A stretch of DNA of 27,415 bases from JBLIRR01 sp049472395 (lineage in GTDB: Bacteria; SZUA-182; DTGQ01; JBLIRR01). This document shows positions 15,653 to 24,246 of the stretch, in pieces. Each line of letters opens with the position of its first letter. Positions within the stretch are counted from its first letter, which is position 1. Under the pieces are notes generated by a model, which saw only the letters and a program-made list of their open reading frames with translations, was not told the DNA's origin and ran no database searches. The stretch spans positions 1 through 27,415 of the forward strand of contig JBLIRR010000063.1 of NCBI GenBank assembly GCA_049472395.1, in the 5' to 3' direction. The translations under genes and the position numbers were made by a program.

Positions 15653-15680
15653 TGCAAAAATAAAATTTTGAATTAGCCTT
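15629..15680 (-). terminator. Rho-independent terminator of the VanZ-like gene
   Basis: Arms AAGGCTAAT (15645-15653) and ATTAGCCTT (15672-15680), extended inward by GCAAAAT/ATTTTGA with one mismatch. On the minus strand the stem is followed by TTTTTTATTTTTTG, a strong U-tract, about 100 bases after the VanZ stop. In the plus direction the U-tract is poor. The stem contains the stop codon of the TPR half-gene. Confidence 0.75.
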
Positions 15681-15777
15681 ATCGTATTTATTAATTTTTT
15701 ACTTTATTCTATATTGAAACGCCTTAGTAAAATACTAAAAAGCTTACCCACATATATTACTTTATAAGACGAAAAGG

Positions 15778-16653
15778 TCATGCTGACGAAGGATCAGGCA
15801 ACGCATATCTAAAAAGTGTCAATAGAAAAAAAAGCACAATAAAGCCTTCCAATGGTGAAAGAATATGGTATGTGCGGCCATATTCGGACACTGTCCAAAA
15901 ATAAGGATTACTTATGAATGAGAGCACAAACGCTCTCTTCCCGCCTACACGTGTAAATACCTCAAAATCTCCTTCCCGGGGCAATAAGGGAACAATCCAT
16001 CCTATCCGCATCCCCAGAGTGCCAAAGACCACAATCGAACCTGCGAGCATATAGGCAGAAGCCCTGACTTTTCGCAACCTAGTTCTTGCCTTCCGTGCCC
16101 TCGATGATACAGTCAGAAACAGGGTTACTCCTGCCAGAGCGCCGAGTGCATTGAGAACAAAATCGTTGAAATCGAGATACTTGGTGTACTTAGGATGCCA
16201 CACAAACTGGATCAATTCATCTACTGCACCCCCGAGAGTCGTGAAAAAAATCGCAAGGAAGTCATCCGGAATGACCATAATAACGAGGATAGCCAAAATA
16301 GCGTATTGAGGATAATGAATACGCTCGACATTCGTAACGATTAAGAACCGATCCGCGGCAACAATAAGAAAAAATATGCCCATCCAAAGCATAATGACGC
16401 GGATGTCTCTCGCATTTTTCCGTTTAAGGATAATCGTGCAGCATGTCCCAACCATTACAACAGCGAGCAGCAATGATGCAGCATGCAGCATAGACTCTGT
16501 GAAGGATCTGCCGAAGTCTGCAACAAGTTGTGAATAGACCTTTGACACCCACTCGTGGGTAGCAACAACCATAATATAATAGAGGAAAGTTCCAAGACCC
16601 CACCATAACTTCGGACTCTTTAAGGGATTATCTGTTTTTTCATCAGTATTCAT
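15778..16653 (-). CDS. VanZ-like integral membrane protein
   Basis: A 291-aa protein with about seven membrane helices. The central region carries the VanZ-like signature: IHYPQYAILAILV, then GGAVDELIQFVWHPKYTKYL with the DE..Q core, and DFNDFVLNALGALAGV with the conserved D and N. The family includes the teicoplanin-resistance protein VanZ, but most members have unknown envelope functions and are often near polysaccharide genes. GGAG lies 8 bases before the ATG at 16653, so I prefer this to the GTG at 16677, which adds eight residues. It may be co-transcribed with the large solenoid/HEAT gene, whose stop is 68 bases upstream. Confidence 0.82.
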   Translation of the reverse strand: MNTDEKTDNPLKSPKLWWGLGTFLYYIMVVATHEWVSKVYSQLVADFGRSFTESMLHAASLLLAVVMVGTCCTIILKRKNARDIRVIMLWMGIFFLIVAADRFLIVTNVERIHYPQYAILAILVIMVIPDDFLAIFFTTLGGAVDELIQFVWHPKYTKYLDFNDFVLNALGALAGVTLFLTVSSRARKARTRLRKVRASAYMLAGSIVVFGTLGMRIGWIVPLLPREGDFEVFTRVGGKRAFVLSFISNPYFWTVSEYGRTYHILSPLEGFIVLFFLLTLFRYALPDPSSA

Positions 16654-16720
16654 CTGTATCTCCGGGCTGCTGAACACAATATATCTTGTCTTATCTTAGC
16701 TTCTTAGTTTAGCTTAGCAA

Positions 16721-19681
16721 TCAAAATGCACAAAGGGCATGTTGTGCTGCTCGCCTCACATTTTCATCAGAATCGCGAAGATATTTCTCAATGAGCCCCT
16801 TCGCCGGATCACTTTTGATGCGGCTAAGAGCGTCCAGCGAGAGTATCTTAAAGGAAGATGTCTCCCCTTCCATAGCCACACTAAGTGGTTGGATGGCCTC
16901 ATCTTCGAAAAGGACCAGTGAAAGGACAGCCGTGTCGCGAACCCATAAGTTACTGTCTTTGAGAAGCCTTGTTAATTGAGCAATTACCGGCTGATAATTC
17001 ATCTGGCCAAGAGCATATGCTGTCGCCTTCCTGACTGCAGGATCAGTGTCCTTCAGGCACGCCATGAGCATTTTTGCAATCTTTTCTGATTGAGCAATAT
17101 TATTAATATATCCTTCCACAAGTGGTAAAACTTTATCCAGATGATTGAACAAAAGATCAGCAATTTTGTGTATGCGTTTTTCCTTATCCTCGCCTACTGG
17201 TGCCTCTGAATAGAAAATGTATGTCTCATGCCCAATTGCGAGGGCTCTTGAAAGAACTGATAGTGCCAGTGCAGCTTTTCCATCACCTTCGAGGTAATTT
17301 CTAATGATATGAGGATTGCGCTCTTTCAATGCCTCTTTAAGTACCTCTTCCATCGGTATCAAGATTTGAAGACGTCCCCTATCCAGTATTTCTCCAATCG
17401 CCCTGATAGCCATAGCCCTGATCCTCCAGGAGGAATCCTTTAAGGCTCCAACACAACATTCTAGGGCCATTGGATCTTTGAGCATCCCAAGATAGTAATA
17501 AGCCCTCTCTTGACTGAGTAGGTCAGGAGATCTCGTTTTCCTGACGAGTTCTGGAAGGGCAAGGAATGCATGCACAGTGAAAAATTCCCCCAATATTGAA
17601 GTATAAGGGGTATCGAGCATGTCGATTAAGGCAGGTAGTGATTTCTGGGGAGAAAGACTAAGGAGCTTCTGCTTTGCTTCGGACGGGATTTTCTTTTCAA
17701 AGCCCCAATGAGATGCCACGCTCACCAGTGCCTCGATATCTATCTGATGCGACAATACCTCTGATCCCGCCATTGTGTCAAAAAGCTTTTTCTTTTCCTC
17801 CATCTTTTGACGTTTCACTTCCTCGTTCGTGGGAGAGGTAGCCAGCGAAGGGAGCATATTCATGCCGCTTTTACCTCCCCTTTCTTCATCAACTCCCACA
17901 CCCCACCGGTTCAGTATCCATAACGAATTATCCGAGCCTTTCTTTGAATATCTGTCTGTTCCGCCGGCATCCATGAAAAGACCGATTCCCCCGCTCTGCC
18001 GCTTCTCTGTGAGATGACCAACGCCCATGCCAGCACTGCTGTCATACCCATCGTTTCCGGAATTATCAATAAAAATACCCACTCCATTAGAATTTGAAGC
18101 ACCCATGGAAAGCCAATCCGAGCAGTAGCTATCATTACCCGTTTCATTGATTAGCACACCGACACCATAGTCATGCCCACATCCCTGGGAAACACCCCAT
18201 GAATAAAAATGATCATCCCCGTTCATATCCAAAAGAGCGCCAAAGGAAAAATGGATGCCCGATCCCTGAGCGTATCGGCGAGCGATATAGGTGTCTTTGC
18301 CCTCTTCATCATAAAGCACTCCAACGCCCATCCAGTATGAAGCTCCCTGTCCGAAATACTGGCATTGGTAAAGATCATTGCCACTTTTATCAGCAAGGAG
18401 AGCAAATCCACCTGCGGCCATGCTTCTCATTCCCATGGCAAAACCCTGGGAACAACTCTTATTCATGTCTGGCTCTCGCGGATCAGGCGCTTTCATGCCG
18501 GATAGATATTTATCATTGCCTTTAAGATCACAGAGACACGAAACGCCCCTTACTCCTGAATAGGCCTGCCCGGATTTCTGACACTGGTAGAGGTCTTCTC
18601 CAGAAAGATCAATTAAACCTCCTAATCCCCAGGCAGAGGAAGCCTGTACGAATCTCTCGCCCACATATACGTCTGAACCTTCCCCATCAAGGAGCAGACC
18701 AATCCCGAATAGACCGGCTCCCTGCGAACAACTATCTGCCCTGTAAAGATCATCACCCTTAAGATCAAAAAGCACGCCAATTCCCCAAAAACCGCATGCC
18801 TGGGTGTACCTTTCTCCAAGGTACGAATCATTCCCCTCAAGATCAAGAACTATGGAACATTTCCCATTGACACCGGATGCTACTCCTCCCCTGTAAAGGT
18901 CATTTCCCCCACAATCAATGATCAGAATTGCATCTTTTTCATGTACATCGGGACCTGTTCCGCCAATCTCCACAAGACCAAGATCAGTCATCACAGAAAA
19001 TGAGTTTACCTTCTCTTCTTTTCCATCTCTTCCGGCTGTTAAAAGCCCACTGGCCTCAACTACTGCCTTAATAATAACGGTAGCAGCCTCACATATCTCT
19101 TTCCTATCCACCCGTCCGGCAATATCCATGGTCTGCCGTAGCTCTTTTATCCTGACCGATTCCGCATCGCTTTCCCCAAAACCTTTCTCAACGCAGCAAT
19201 CCGGATATGCATATTTCTCAAGAAGCTTTATCTCACTAGGAAGTAATGCCTTTCGTGTGGCGCTCATTTTAATATGCGCAGCATGTAACGCGCCAAGAAG
19301 CACCCTCACCGCATCACCGATTGGCCCGGATACTTCAATCTCATCTCCGATATAATGCTGCAACGAAACAGGACCATTTAAATACAGGCCGCCATATTGT
19401 GCCAGCTCCTGAATCCATAGAAACGCATCCTCAGCCTTCATGAACAGATTTTGAGCTCCTTGCTGAGCCTCTAAAGGGGCCATCACGGGATTTCGCATCC
19501 ATGTGCTGAAACATCTGATGGCAAAGGGATTGTGAAAAAGATCCGGTCGTATGGATAGGTCCTCTCTTTGCGTGGCAACAGCCTCAAGCGCCCGGTCGAT
19601 AAGATGGGTTTCCAAAGGACCACTTGCGAGACAAATCGAGCCTGGAAGACCTAGGATAAGTATGATCAGGACAGCGCTCAT
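16721..19681 (-). CDS. Secreted GxDxY-solenoid / HEAT-repeat protein
   Basis: A 986-aa protein in three parts. Residues 1-250 contain a hydrophobic N-terminus (SAVLIILILGLPGSICLASG, signal-peptide-like) and a helical region. Residues about 252-590 hold twelve repeats of 26-28 aa (two longer) with the consensus hhhDxxGxDxYxxxxxxQGxxxxxGhG; the regular turn G-N-D-x-Y suggests a beta-solenoid, perhaps calcium-bound. Residues about 640-986 are alpha-helical HEAT/PBS-lyase repeats, for example DSSWRIRAMAIRAIGEIL and DTDPAVRKATAYALGQM. I know similar combinations from Planctomycetes and Bacteroidetes but no function. The ATG at 19681 has no ribosome binding site and lacks basic residues before the hydrophobic stretch; the frame extends upstream with RFKTKFYG after an ATA at 19729 preceded by GGGAG, so the real start may lie there. 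Base composition is visibly more GC-rich than in its neighbours. Confidence 0.85.
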   Translation of the reverse strand: MSAVLIILILGLPGSICLASGPLETHLIDRALEAVATQREDLSIRPDLFHNPFAIRCFSTWMRNPVMAPLEAQQGAQNLFMKAEDAFLWIQELAQYGGLYLNGPVSLQHYIGDEIEVSGPIGDAVRVLLGALHAAHIKMSATRKALLPSEIKLLEKYAYPDCCVEKGFGESDAESVRIKELRQTMDIAGRVDRKEICEAATVIIKAVVEASGLLTAGRDGKEEKVNSFSVMTDLGLVEIGGTGPDVHEKDAILIIDCGGNDLYRGGVASGVNGKCSIVLDLEGNDSYLGERYTQACGFWGIGVLFDLKGDDLYRADSCSQGAGLFGIGLLLDGEGSDVYVGERFVQASSAWGLGGLIDLSGEDLYQCQKSGQAYSGVRGVSCLCDLKGNDKYLSGMKAPDPREPDMNKSCSQGFAMGMRSMAAGGFALLADKSGNDLYQCQYFGQGASYWMGVGVLYDEEGKDTYIARRYAQGSGIHFSFGALLDMNGDDHFYSWGVSQGCGHDYGVGVLINETGNDSYCSDWLSMGASNSNGVGIFIDNSGNDGYDSSAGMGVGHLTEKRQSGGIGLFMDAGGTDRYSKKGSDNSLWILNRWGVGVDEERGGKSGMNMLPSLATSPTNEEVKRQKMEEKKKLFDTMAGSEVLSHQIDIEALVSVASHWGFEKKIPSEAKQKLLSLSPQKSLPALIDMLDTPYTSILGEFFTVHAFLALPELVRKTRSPDLLSQERAYYYLGMLKDPMALECCVGALKDSSWRIRAMAIRAIGEILDRGRLQILIPMEEVLKEALKERNPHIIRNYLEGDGKAALALSVLSRALAIGHETYIFYSEAPVGEDKEKRIHKIADLLFNHLDKVLPLVEGYINNIAQSEKIAKMLMACLKDTDPAVRKATAYALGQMNYQPVIAQLTRLLKDSNLWVRDTAVLSLVLFEDEAIQPLSVAMEGETSSFKILSLDALSRIKSDPAKGLIEKYLRDSDENVRRAAQHALCAF

Positions 19682-20061
19682 AACAAATACATATAGAGTT
19701 GCACCATAAAATTTTGTTTTGAATCTTATAACACTGCTCCCGCTTAAATTTTTATCTCTCTACAGGTTCTATTTATAATAAAAACTCAATAGGAAAGCAA
19801 ATATTTCTTTACAGCTACTTGAAATTAATCTGGCGCTTGCTTATTCTAAAAACACATTTGCAGGAATTGATAAATGGTTATAAAAGAAAATATTTCAGAT
19901 ATTGCAGCAAAAATTAGGTTAGAAGACCAGAGTGATGGTTATGTGAAGTATCATGCCCCAAGGTATGCCACCCCATTCAGGAAACTTCGCACCATTAAAT
20001 TAGTTCAACCATAATCAAAAAATTAGCGGGAAAGCATCCATGATCGAAACTTTACCTATAC
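19682..20061. other. 380-bp region between solenoid gene and flippase gene
   Basis: The first 50 bases probably belong to the solenoid gene's extended 5' end (ATA at 19729, GGGAG at 19737-19741). It also contains the short plus-strand frame at 19874-20014. No terminator with a clear U-tract was found for the flippase gene that ends at 20062. Confidence 0.45.
19874..20014 (+). CDS. Short ORF of unknown function, possibly a gene remnant
   Basis: Forty-six codons from ATG to TAA. The peptide includes ISDIAAKIRLED and DGYVKYHAPRYATPFRKL, with balanced codon use unlike the AT-rich surroundings. The YVKYHAPRY element resembles N-terminal regions of some SAM-dependent methyltransferases from polysaccharide loci, which would make this a decayed 5' end. 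There is no strong ribosome binding site. It lies alone on the plus strand, between two minus-strand genes. Confidence 0.25.
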   Translation: MVIKENISDIAAKIRLEDQSDGYVKYHAPRYATPFRKLRTIKLVQP

Positions 20062-21567
20062 TTACCTATATGTATCATCTGACAATTCATGATAATAAGA
20101 ATCAATCCTGGGGTATACTAACCGCTTGATTACTAGCCAGTCACTTGGTCCAATCTCTCGCGTTACAATAAGGCCTAATGCAAAACCTACATAAAGAATA
20201 ATATAGCTTACAGGCAATGAAAGCCTTTTAAATAAAGGAATTTGGGGGACGAAATAAAGGAGAGCACATAAGCTTGTTAGCCTGTAAAAAGTCAAAGGTT
20301 TAATTTCCACTCCAACTTCATTTATTATATAATATGCGGAAACAAATAACAACATAAAAGCACTTACAGATGTAGAAATGGCAGCACCCATGAGCCCAAA
20401 CTTTGGCACAAGAAAAATATTAAAGATTACATCTAATCCAATACAACAAAGAGACATATAAGCCATCAATCGTTCTTTTCCCATTGCTATCATAAAGTGA
20501 GCCATTATACTAGTTAATCCAACAAACCAGATGCCAAAGATTAAGATTTTTAGTGGCATACCGGCAGGCCCATACTCGGGACTAAAAAAAAAGACAATAA
20601 GGCTTTGTGAAGTTGCAGCAATAATTATTATTATAGGTAAAAAGATGAGTATAGAATAGCGTAATATTTGAGAAAGATATTTTCTGCATTGTTGAATATC
20701 ATTGCCATTGAAGCTTAAAGTAACTAAGGGAAGTGCAATAGAACCAAAAGGAAACAAAAACCAATATGGGGGCTTGGAAAAAGCGGTAGCAGCTGTGTAT
20801 AATCCAGCATAATGGGACCCAACCATGAGGCGTTTTATGAATAACAAATCAATACTCATTAATAAGGCTGAGGATCCAAATATTATAATATTGATAATTG
20901 AGGGCTTCAATGTATCTGTAATAGTTAAAATGAAAGCTTCATTTGGAGAATTGGAAAATAAAGCGATGCTTACAATAGTAACAAGAATTGCTGCACTCAA
21001 GAATCCGAATATAGCTCCGGGGATTCCGAAACCAAGCCATATCAAAAAAATAGCTGCAGCAGGGCGCATAATAAAATACATACTTAAAACCACATTTTCC
21101 GCTAAAAACCTTTTTTGCCCATTTAAAGCACCAATAAAAACATAAAATAGGCTCCGGACCAAGATAAAAATCCCACAAATTCTTAATGGGATTACAAGAT
21201 TATTATCTTTAAAAAAAGCGGCAATACCTCCTGCTAATCCAGAAACGACCACTGATATGGGAATCGAAAGAATCAACTGACCTAGAATACTCTGTTTACA
21301 GATTTTATATGCACTATTTGGATAAAGTGCAATAAGTTTTGAGATAGTCTGCCTTACTCCATTATTTAAAATTATATTGGAAATTGTCACTATGGAAATT
21401 ACAATACCGAACGTGCCGAATAAACCAGCACCAAGCTTTCTGCCTGCATAAATATATATAGTATATGAGCCAATGATAAAAAGAATGCGAGATATAAGGC
21501 CATATAAAATTCCTCTCCCCAAAAAAATCAAGCTCCCTCTATTAATATCCCTCATGTAATATGTCAT
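20062..21567 (-). CDS. Polysaccharide flippase (Wzx/MATE-like)
   Basis: A 501-aa integral membrane protein with about 12-14 helices in the polysaccharide-transporter (PST/MurJ-MATE) pattern. The N-terminal region GRGILYGLISRILFIIGSYT and the later GLYTAATAFSKPPYWFLFPFG segment correspond to the conserved first and seventh helices of such flippases. It should move lipid-linked oligosaccharide repeat units across the inner membrane. It is the last gene of the minus-strand polysaccharide operon, 101 bases after the FrhB-like gene. Neither ATG at 21567 nor ATG at 21555 has a good ribosome binding site. No Wzy polymerase is seen in the window. Confidence 0.9.
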   Translation of the reverse strand: MTYYMRDINRGSLIFLGRGILYGLISRILFIIGSYTIYIYAGRKLGAGLFGTFGIVISIVTISNIILNNGVRQTISKLIALYPNSAYKICKQSILGQLILSIPISVVVSGLAGGIAAFFKDNNLVIPLRICGIFILVRSLFYVFIGALNGQKRFLAENVVLSMYFIMRPAAAIFLIWLGFGIPGAIFGFLSAAILVTIVSIALFSNSPNEAFILTITDTLKPSIINIIIFGSSALLMSIDLLFIKRLMVGSHYAGLYTAATAFSKPPYWFLFPFGSIALPLVTLSFNGNDIQQCRKYLSQILRYSILIFLPIIIIIAATSQSLIVFFFSPEYGPAGMPLKILIFGIWFVGLTSIMAHFMIAMGKERLMAYMSLCCIGLDVIFNIFLVPKFGLMGAAISTSVSAFMLLFVSAYYIINEVGVEIKPLTFYRLTSLCALLYFVPQIPLFKRLSLPVSYIILYVGFALGLIVTREIGPSDWLVIKRLVYPRIDSYYHELSDDTYR

Positions 21568-21668
21568 TCAGACAAATCGAAGTGACAATTTCAAAGAATG
21601 AAAACACAGTTAGATCGCAACCTTGAATATTTAATCTAAAGCAATTATCCATAATAGAAAATTATTAT

Positions 21669-22943
21669 TCAGTAAAATTTAATTATCTTAAGATAGCACT
21701 TTATTAACAATGCATAGGAGAAATAGTAGATAAACATTAATCGACGGGGGATTTTAAGAATTAAATTATACAAACCCAATCTCCTAATCGCAAAGTTATT
21801 GAAAATATAAAATAACTCAAGAAATAAACCCAGATATTTTGATTTAACGATTTCTTCATGACTGCCTTCGGGAACCGGCATTTTAAATTTTAGAAGAATA
21901 CTCCTCCGATTTTGCATGCCTACTCGTTTGTTGTAAATCCCTTTTATATGACCAGTAATGATTTCTTGTGCTGATATATTCTGAACATCAATTATGTTCT
22001 TGTTTATGGCTTTCTTAATAAAATCCTCTCCATGTTTACTTCTCACAATAATTACCGTATCGCCAGTACCCTTATGAGCATAAGATTTCATCCAAGGATC
22101 TCCAAATGAGATATCGGCAGCATCACAAAAATAATCATTACAGAAGAGACAGCCTGAAGGTGAATAAAAATAACAATTAAATACTGCAGCAAAATAGGTT
22201 TTATAATAACCAATGCAAATCTTCTTTTTAGGAGTTTTAAATTGAAATCTTCCTGGCCATTCACCCGCTCTGAACTCTAAATCATAGATATGGTTAAAAT
22301 CACAATTCTCCTGATGGCATATATACTTGAGAATATCAATAGTGACTCGTTTAGAGCAAAATAATCCGAATAAGAACACTTTATTTTCCAAGACGTTCCT
22401 TAGGGCAGAAGCATAACAGGGTAAAGCTGTTATTGCGGTATGTTCTCGGATTTTTTTTAATTGATCACATAATGGATATGAAATATATTTTGACCCATTG
22501 TTGTTTAATACATGCCAAGAATCTTTAGTGTATATTGGTGTAGGAGATATAGAATCATTCTCATATCCTAAGACCATGGCTTGGGGAAAAAATCCAACTT
22601 TTAATCCCCAGCTAATCAATGCAGTGATAACGCCTCCTGATGAACCCTTACTTCGGATAGCATTGTCAACACTATGCCCAAGATATAGTTTTCGGTAATT
22701 CCCTAACGGGGAAAAGGAACTGAGTGGACGAGTACTTCTTCCTATGCATGCAGATAAACATTGGCCACAAGCGACGCATTTATTAGTATCAAACAGTGGC
22801 ACATATTCCTGATACTCATTTCTATGCATCGTGATTGCATTTTGAGTACAAATGCCCGCACATAGACCACATCCTTTACATAAATAAGGATATCGTGCTA
22901 TTTTATAAAAATGATTTTCTATACCCTTTCTATATAGTCTCAT
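21669..22943 (-). CDS. FrhB/FpoF-like iron-sulfur protein of a polysaccharide locus
   Basis: A 424-aa protein. Residues 20-70 hold two [4Fe-4S] ferredoxin motifs: C22-x2-C25-x2-C28-x3-C32 and C56-x2-C59-x2-C62-x3-C66. The rest matches the coenzyme F420 hydrogenase/dehydrogenase beta-subunit domains: GSSGGVITALISWGLK near 100-115, ALPCYASALRN, LFGLFCSKRVT, and a further cysteine cluster PSGCLFCNDYFCDAADISFGDPW near 258-280. Variants of this type next to pyruvyltransferases and flippases are common in capsule and exopolysaccharide loci of organisms that do not make F420, so it is likely a flavin/Fe-S redox enzyme modifying a sugar or its precursor. It begins 32 bases after the pyruvyltransferase gene, so the two probably share a transcript. 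Confidence 0.87.
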   Translation of the reverse strand: MRLYRKGIENHFYKIARYPYLCKGCGLCAGICTQNAITMHRNEYQEYVPLFDTNKCVACGQCLSACIGRSTRPLSSFSPLGNYRKLYLGHSVDNAIRSKGSSGGVITALISWGLKVGFFPQAMVLGYENDSISPTPIYTKDSWHVLNNNGSKYISYPLCDQLKKIREHTAITALPCYASALRNVLENKVFLFGLFCSKRVTIDILKYICHQENCDFNHIYDLEFRAGEWPGRFQFKTPKKKICIGYYKTYFAAVFNCYFYSPSGCLFCNDYFCDAADISFGDPWMKSYAHKGTGDTVIIVRSKHGEDFIKKAINKNIIDVQNISAQEIITGHIKGIYNKRVGMQNRRSILLKFKMPVPEGSHEEIVKSKYLGLFLELFYIFNNFAIRRLGLYNLILKIPRRLMFIYYFSYALLIKCYLKIIKFY

Positions 22944-22975
22944 TTTGAGAGTCTACCATATGAAAAAATAAACTT

Positions 22976-24238
22976 CTAACAGAAACTTGCGTAAATCCCT
23001 CTGTAATAGTCTACGATTAATTGTGTGGTTTTTTTTGCATTATTTCTAATTTCAACAATATTGCTTTTAATAAGCGCTGAAATCTCATCACGGCGATCCA
23101 TTATTTCGTCAAGTTTTTTACACATGATAACAGCATCAAGATTGCGAATATCAAAGGCAAAATCCTTTAAGCTTAGTAACGACATAAAACCTAACGCCTT
23201 ATGTTCATAATAAATACAAATACCAGGAATACCGTTGGATGCAGCAAAAATTTGGGGGTGGTATCGACTAGCAATACACAAATCTGTCATACCAAATAAA
23301 CGCCGCTGCATATCTGAATCGAATCCTGTATTCACAATTTCCCAACTTAAACTGGCAGGAAGGCGCTGACCAAGAGCCTCCAAAAATGGTACATCCGAAT
23401 GAACCCGCCCATAAAGTTGAGGGAAAAATAAGAAATGACAGTCTTTTTTAGAAGCGATGTGCATCAAACATTTGAGTATTGTATTAGTATAGCAAATCTG
23501 TTGTCGAGCAACATGGGACTCACCAGGATAATTATATTGAATTGCGGATACTGATACAAGATACTTATTAGCAAAAGAAGCTCTTTCATCTTTAAAATAA
23601 TGAGTTCTTTCAAACGGTTGTGGATTTTCCTGAAGAGCAGAATCTGCAGTAAGATATATAGGTACATTGTTTCCCAGAAGATTTTGTAATGCGTTTTGAG
23701 AAATCTCTTCCCGCACGCAAAGTATGTCAAATTTTTTATAAAGATATTTGCGAATAATATTCATTAGCTTTAAATTAAAAGGACCAGCAGATGGTGCATA
23801 GAGGAAAAGAGGTTTCTCATATAAATAAGCTAGCCAGATATAAAACCAGTGGGCGACTTCGTGTTTGTAATAAATATCTCCGAAATATGGACCACCGGGT
23901 GCTGAAACTACCATATCACATACCTCGTAAGCCTGAATTATTTTTTTTGTTTGGGCACTTAGTAAAAATGGGGTACTTAGCTTAAGGAATTTGGCAATAG
24001 CATAGAGCCCTAAACCTATCGCCTGTGGGATAGGCATTATCATATGAAGGATAGTAAGATTTTGATTAACCTGTATTTTTAATCTCTTATCTTTAAATTG
24101 AGCTATGATTGTGAATTTGACATCTTCAAATTCCCTTTCGAATGAATTGAGCATGGCCCGCATAGCCGCCTCATCACCACGGTTCTCACCATGTTGATTT
24201 ACAATAAGAATATTCTTTCTACCCAAAAAAGAATTCAT
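22976..24238 (-). CDS. Polysaccharide pyruvyl transferase family protein
   Basis: A 420-aa CsaB/WcaK-like (PF04230) enzyme. It opens with KNILIVNQHGENRGDEAAM (8-26), where the GxNRGDEA loop is the family hallmark. The middle has VVSAPGGPYFGD and LYAPSAGPF, and the C-terminal half has DLCIASRYHPQIFAASNGIPGI with the conserved S-R-x-H for the nucleotide or PEP site. It transfers a ketal pyruvate from phosphoenolpyruvate to a sugar of a surface polysaccharide; some relatives do other group transfers. AAGGAG lies about 12 bases before the ATG, inside the end of the glycosyltransferase gene, and the intergenic gap is 8 bases. Confidence 0.9.
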   Translation of the reverse strand: MNSFLGRKNILIVNQHGENRGDEAAMRAMLNSFEREFEDVKFTIIAQFKDKRLKIQVNQNLTILHMIMPIPQAIGLGLYAIAKFLKLSTPFLLSAQTKKIIQAYEVCDMVVSAPGGPYFGDIYYKHEVAHWFYIWLAYLYEKPLFLYAPSAGPFNLKLMNIIRKYLYKKFDILCVREEISQNALQNLLGNNVPIYLTADSALQENPQPFERTHYFKDERASFANKYLVSVSAIQYNYPGESHVARQQICYTNTILKCLMHIASKKDCHFLFFPQLYGRVHSDVPFLEALGQRLPASLSWEIVNTGFDSDMQRRLFGMTDLCIASRYHPQIFAASNGIPGICIYYEHKALGFMSLLSLKDFAFDIRNLDAVIMCKKLDEIMDRRDEISALIKSNIVEIRNNAKKTTQLIVDYYRGIYASFC

Positions 24239-24246
24239 GGCTTTTT

